DNA of 64,000 nucleotides. It comes from Eremophila alpestris peregrina. Lineage: Eukaryota > Chordata > Aves > Passeriformes > Alaudidae. Below the pieces are notes generated by a model. That model made no database searches. It was not told the DNA's origin and was given only the letters and a program-made list of their open reading frames with translations. Position 1 is the stretch's first letter, and every line of letters starts with the position of its first letter. This document shows positions 62,219-64,000 of this stretch, piece by piece. Both the position numbers and the translations under genes were made by a program. The stretch covers positions 10,559,924 through 10,623,923 of the forward strand of contig WMCF01000014.1 of NCBI GenBank assembly GCA_009792885.1, in the 5' to 3' direction.

Positions 62219-64000
62219 AAAGCAGAGAATGAAATACAGTAGTGAACCAGTCTGTTTAGAAAGGAGAGAGAGTCTTACCAAGTTCCAGAGCAGGCACAAA
62301 CTTTACCTAACTCCTGGTATTCAATTGCTGTAATCTCAGTGCATAAATCTCCTGTCAGAATGACAGTTTTTAAATCTTTTCAATCGAGAACTATGAACAA
62401 CAATGGCTAAACTGCATTCCTTGGACAGCTGGGACTGTTTGGGAAGTACATTTCCAGAGAAATTAGACTAGCAATATGCAATAACACAGGAGAGTCCTGC
62501 TAACCCTCACTTTTTTGATCTAAGTGCTCTGCAATATGAGACCTTGGAGAAAAGCTGGCGTTCAGTCTGGGTCTCCTCTCCTCCTTTCCACCAGCTTTTC
62601 CTACAGATTTATTAAACCTGACTTGACAAACAGAAGGAAAGAAAAAAAAAAGCCTAGACTTGCACATTTTTGCTCTATTTAAGCATTGTTACAGATGGAA
62701 GACTCCAAAAGAAATTTAGAAGCTCTGAGTTTTCTTGCTTAATTTTTGTATTAGAACTATTTTTAGCCTCATCTTTTATAATACTTCTTCAGTTCTGGAA
62801 TAGGCTCAAATAATTTGTTCACAAATATGTGTTGAACTGGTTAAAACCACTTTAAGCCTGTGTAGCTAAACATGTCCAAAAGGCTGAGAAAACACTGGTT
62901 TAAAATACCAAAACAGGCTGGCGAAGATCAAGACACCGCAAATTCCCTTTATGAGCAAACTGAAGGGAAGACCTGCCTGTAAGTACACTGTGATTTCCTT
63001 CAAGCTGAAAGAATGACAATTATGTTTATGAAATAACACCTAACGTGTAAGTAGTTTATGTGCACTGCTGGTACACCAAGCAAAGAGCTAAGCAGCCCCA
63101 ATAAGGCTCCTCTTATGGAAATAATACTCAGACTTCTCATGACTGATGAAATAATGAAACTCATATGAATGAAACTGTGAAGAGTGGAAGCTATGTTATC
63201 ACTCACCTTTTTTTAGTATTGTCTAATAATGATTCCTGTCCTAAATGTCCCTCATTCTCTCTGAGATCAGATAGGGATGTGAAGGCGAAGCCACAGCCTA
63301 CTTCCACAGGTGACCCCATTTGCTTCTCAAAGCTAGTGATTCATATGAACAATACTAAGAAGTGTTACTGTAGCTATAAACCTTCAAGACCATTGGAAAC
63401 CTGAAGAAGAATGTGCACTCAAGAGCTGATTGGTTTTTTCCAGCAGTATCAGTTGGTCAAATAAAATATATTGCCCTTCCTCAAAAATCTGGCTGGTCTT
63501 CACTGCAAGTTAAAACCATGGTGGTTTTCCTTACAGACAGACTTCGATGAGAATTGTTGCTCTCAGGTTACTCTGTGTGTATCAGGTATTTGCCATGAAA
63601 ATGATGTATAACAGCAAGATGATAAAAAGCCCCCCAAAATGGCATGAGAATGAAAACTGCAGGTTCACCAGACACATCCATACACACACATTCCCAGAAC
63701 ATAGTGTTGTAGAGGCTTCCTTGATATGTAAAATTCACAGATCACATTCTGCACATTTATCTCTTCCTGGACACACTCAGAAACAGAAACCCATGGGGCA
63801 GCTATGTTGGTTCCTTCTTGCACATATGTCCCAGCCAGGCAGCAAGGGTAAATAAAGATGAGCAATCATCCCTCCTCTTCCTCTTGCCCTCCTCAGCACC
63901 ACAGTGTGATTCTCAAAGCCTACCAAGGGTAATATAAACACTGGAATTAATAACCAACAGAAAAAAAGAGAGCAGTAATGGTACAAATAAAGGGCAACAT

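Larger units (their letters stand above)
13770..64000 (-). other. JARID2: JARID2 gene span (3' part)
   Basis: JARID2 is the Jumonji/ARID protein that acts as an accessory, chromatin-targeting subunit of PRC2 in the nucleus. Fourteen coding exons are present on the minus strand: 59352-59528, 49700-49929, 40910-41927, 36378-36880, 31202-31294, 30650-30768, 30448-30518, 29514-29628, 26159-26264, 25225-25407, 20258-20388, 18037-18220, 16397-16504 and 15538-15714. Joined, they give 1,070 codons without a stop or frameshift, and every junction has canonical GT-AG ends. Domain order is acidic linker, basic low-complexity linker, JmjN, ARID, JmjC and C5HC2 zinc finger. The N-terminal exons (about 176 residues, with the PRC2-contacting regions) are outside the window. 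Confidence 0.97.
59529..64000 (-). other. JARID2: JARID2 intron, partial
   Basis: Intron sequence continues to the window edge. The next upstream exon should end with a segment like DFLTFLCL, and I do not find it here. The stretch contains one retroviral LTR and otherwise unique AT-rich DNA. Confidence 0.75.

Noticed and set aside
1..64000. CRISPR arrays, tRNA, rRNA, prokaryotic operons
   Set aside because: No regularly spaced repeats, no tRNA or rRNA signatures, and the gene structure is clearly vertebrate with introns.

Overview
The window is vertebrate nuclear DNA, almost certainly from a bird. It carries two convergent multi-exon genes with the DTNBP1-JARID2 neighbourhood known from other amniotes. 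The interspersed repeats are avian in character: several 5'-truncated CR1 LINE fragments and one endogenous-retrovirus LTR of a type I associate with songbirds. Genes were identified from remembered protein families and splice-site logic; no search was run, so the species is an inference.

Layout. 1-7801 is the 3' part of a DTNBP1 intron. DTNBP1 (dysbindin, + strand) contributes its last three coding exons (7802-7957, 9715-9858, 12199-12446), a 3'UTR and a poly(A) signal at 13076-13081. About 670 bp separate its 3' end from that of JARID2, whose poly(A) signal is at 13790-13795 on the minus strand. JARID2 fills the rest on the minus strand: a 1.75 kb 3'UTR, then 14 coding exons from 15538 to 59528. 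Together these encode 1,070 residues to the stop, roughly 86% of a protein of about 1,246 residues. The 5' exons of both genes lie outside the window. All JARID2 splice phases join into one unbroken frame.

How the genes work. Dysbindin is a subunit of BLOC-1, which acts in the biogenesis of lysosome-related organelles and in synaptic vesicle traffic. JARID2 is a catalytically dead Jumonji protein that joins Polycomb Repressive Complex 2 and helps recruit it to chromatin. They are neighbours with no known shared pathway. The JmjC domain read here lacks the iron-binding histidines, as expected for JARID2.

Items of interest: a GC-AG intron in DTNBP1; a 24-bp perfect palindrome made of two inverted POU octamers in a JARID2 intron; a pair of hAT-like terminal inverted repeats about 770 bp apart; a 14-bp perfect hairpin; a 27-base A tract in the JARID2 3'UTR; a 10-N assembly gap inside a poly(A) run; and a cluster of CR1 remnants in opposite orientations. 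I see no bacterial-type system, CRISPR array, tRNA or rRNA. I do not see a wholly novel system; the window is a well-conserved gene pair with unusual non-coding details.
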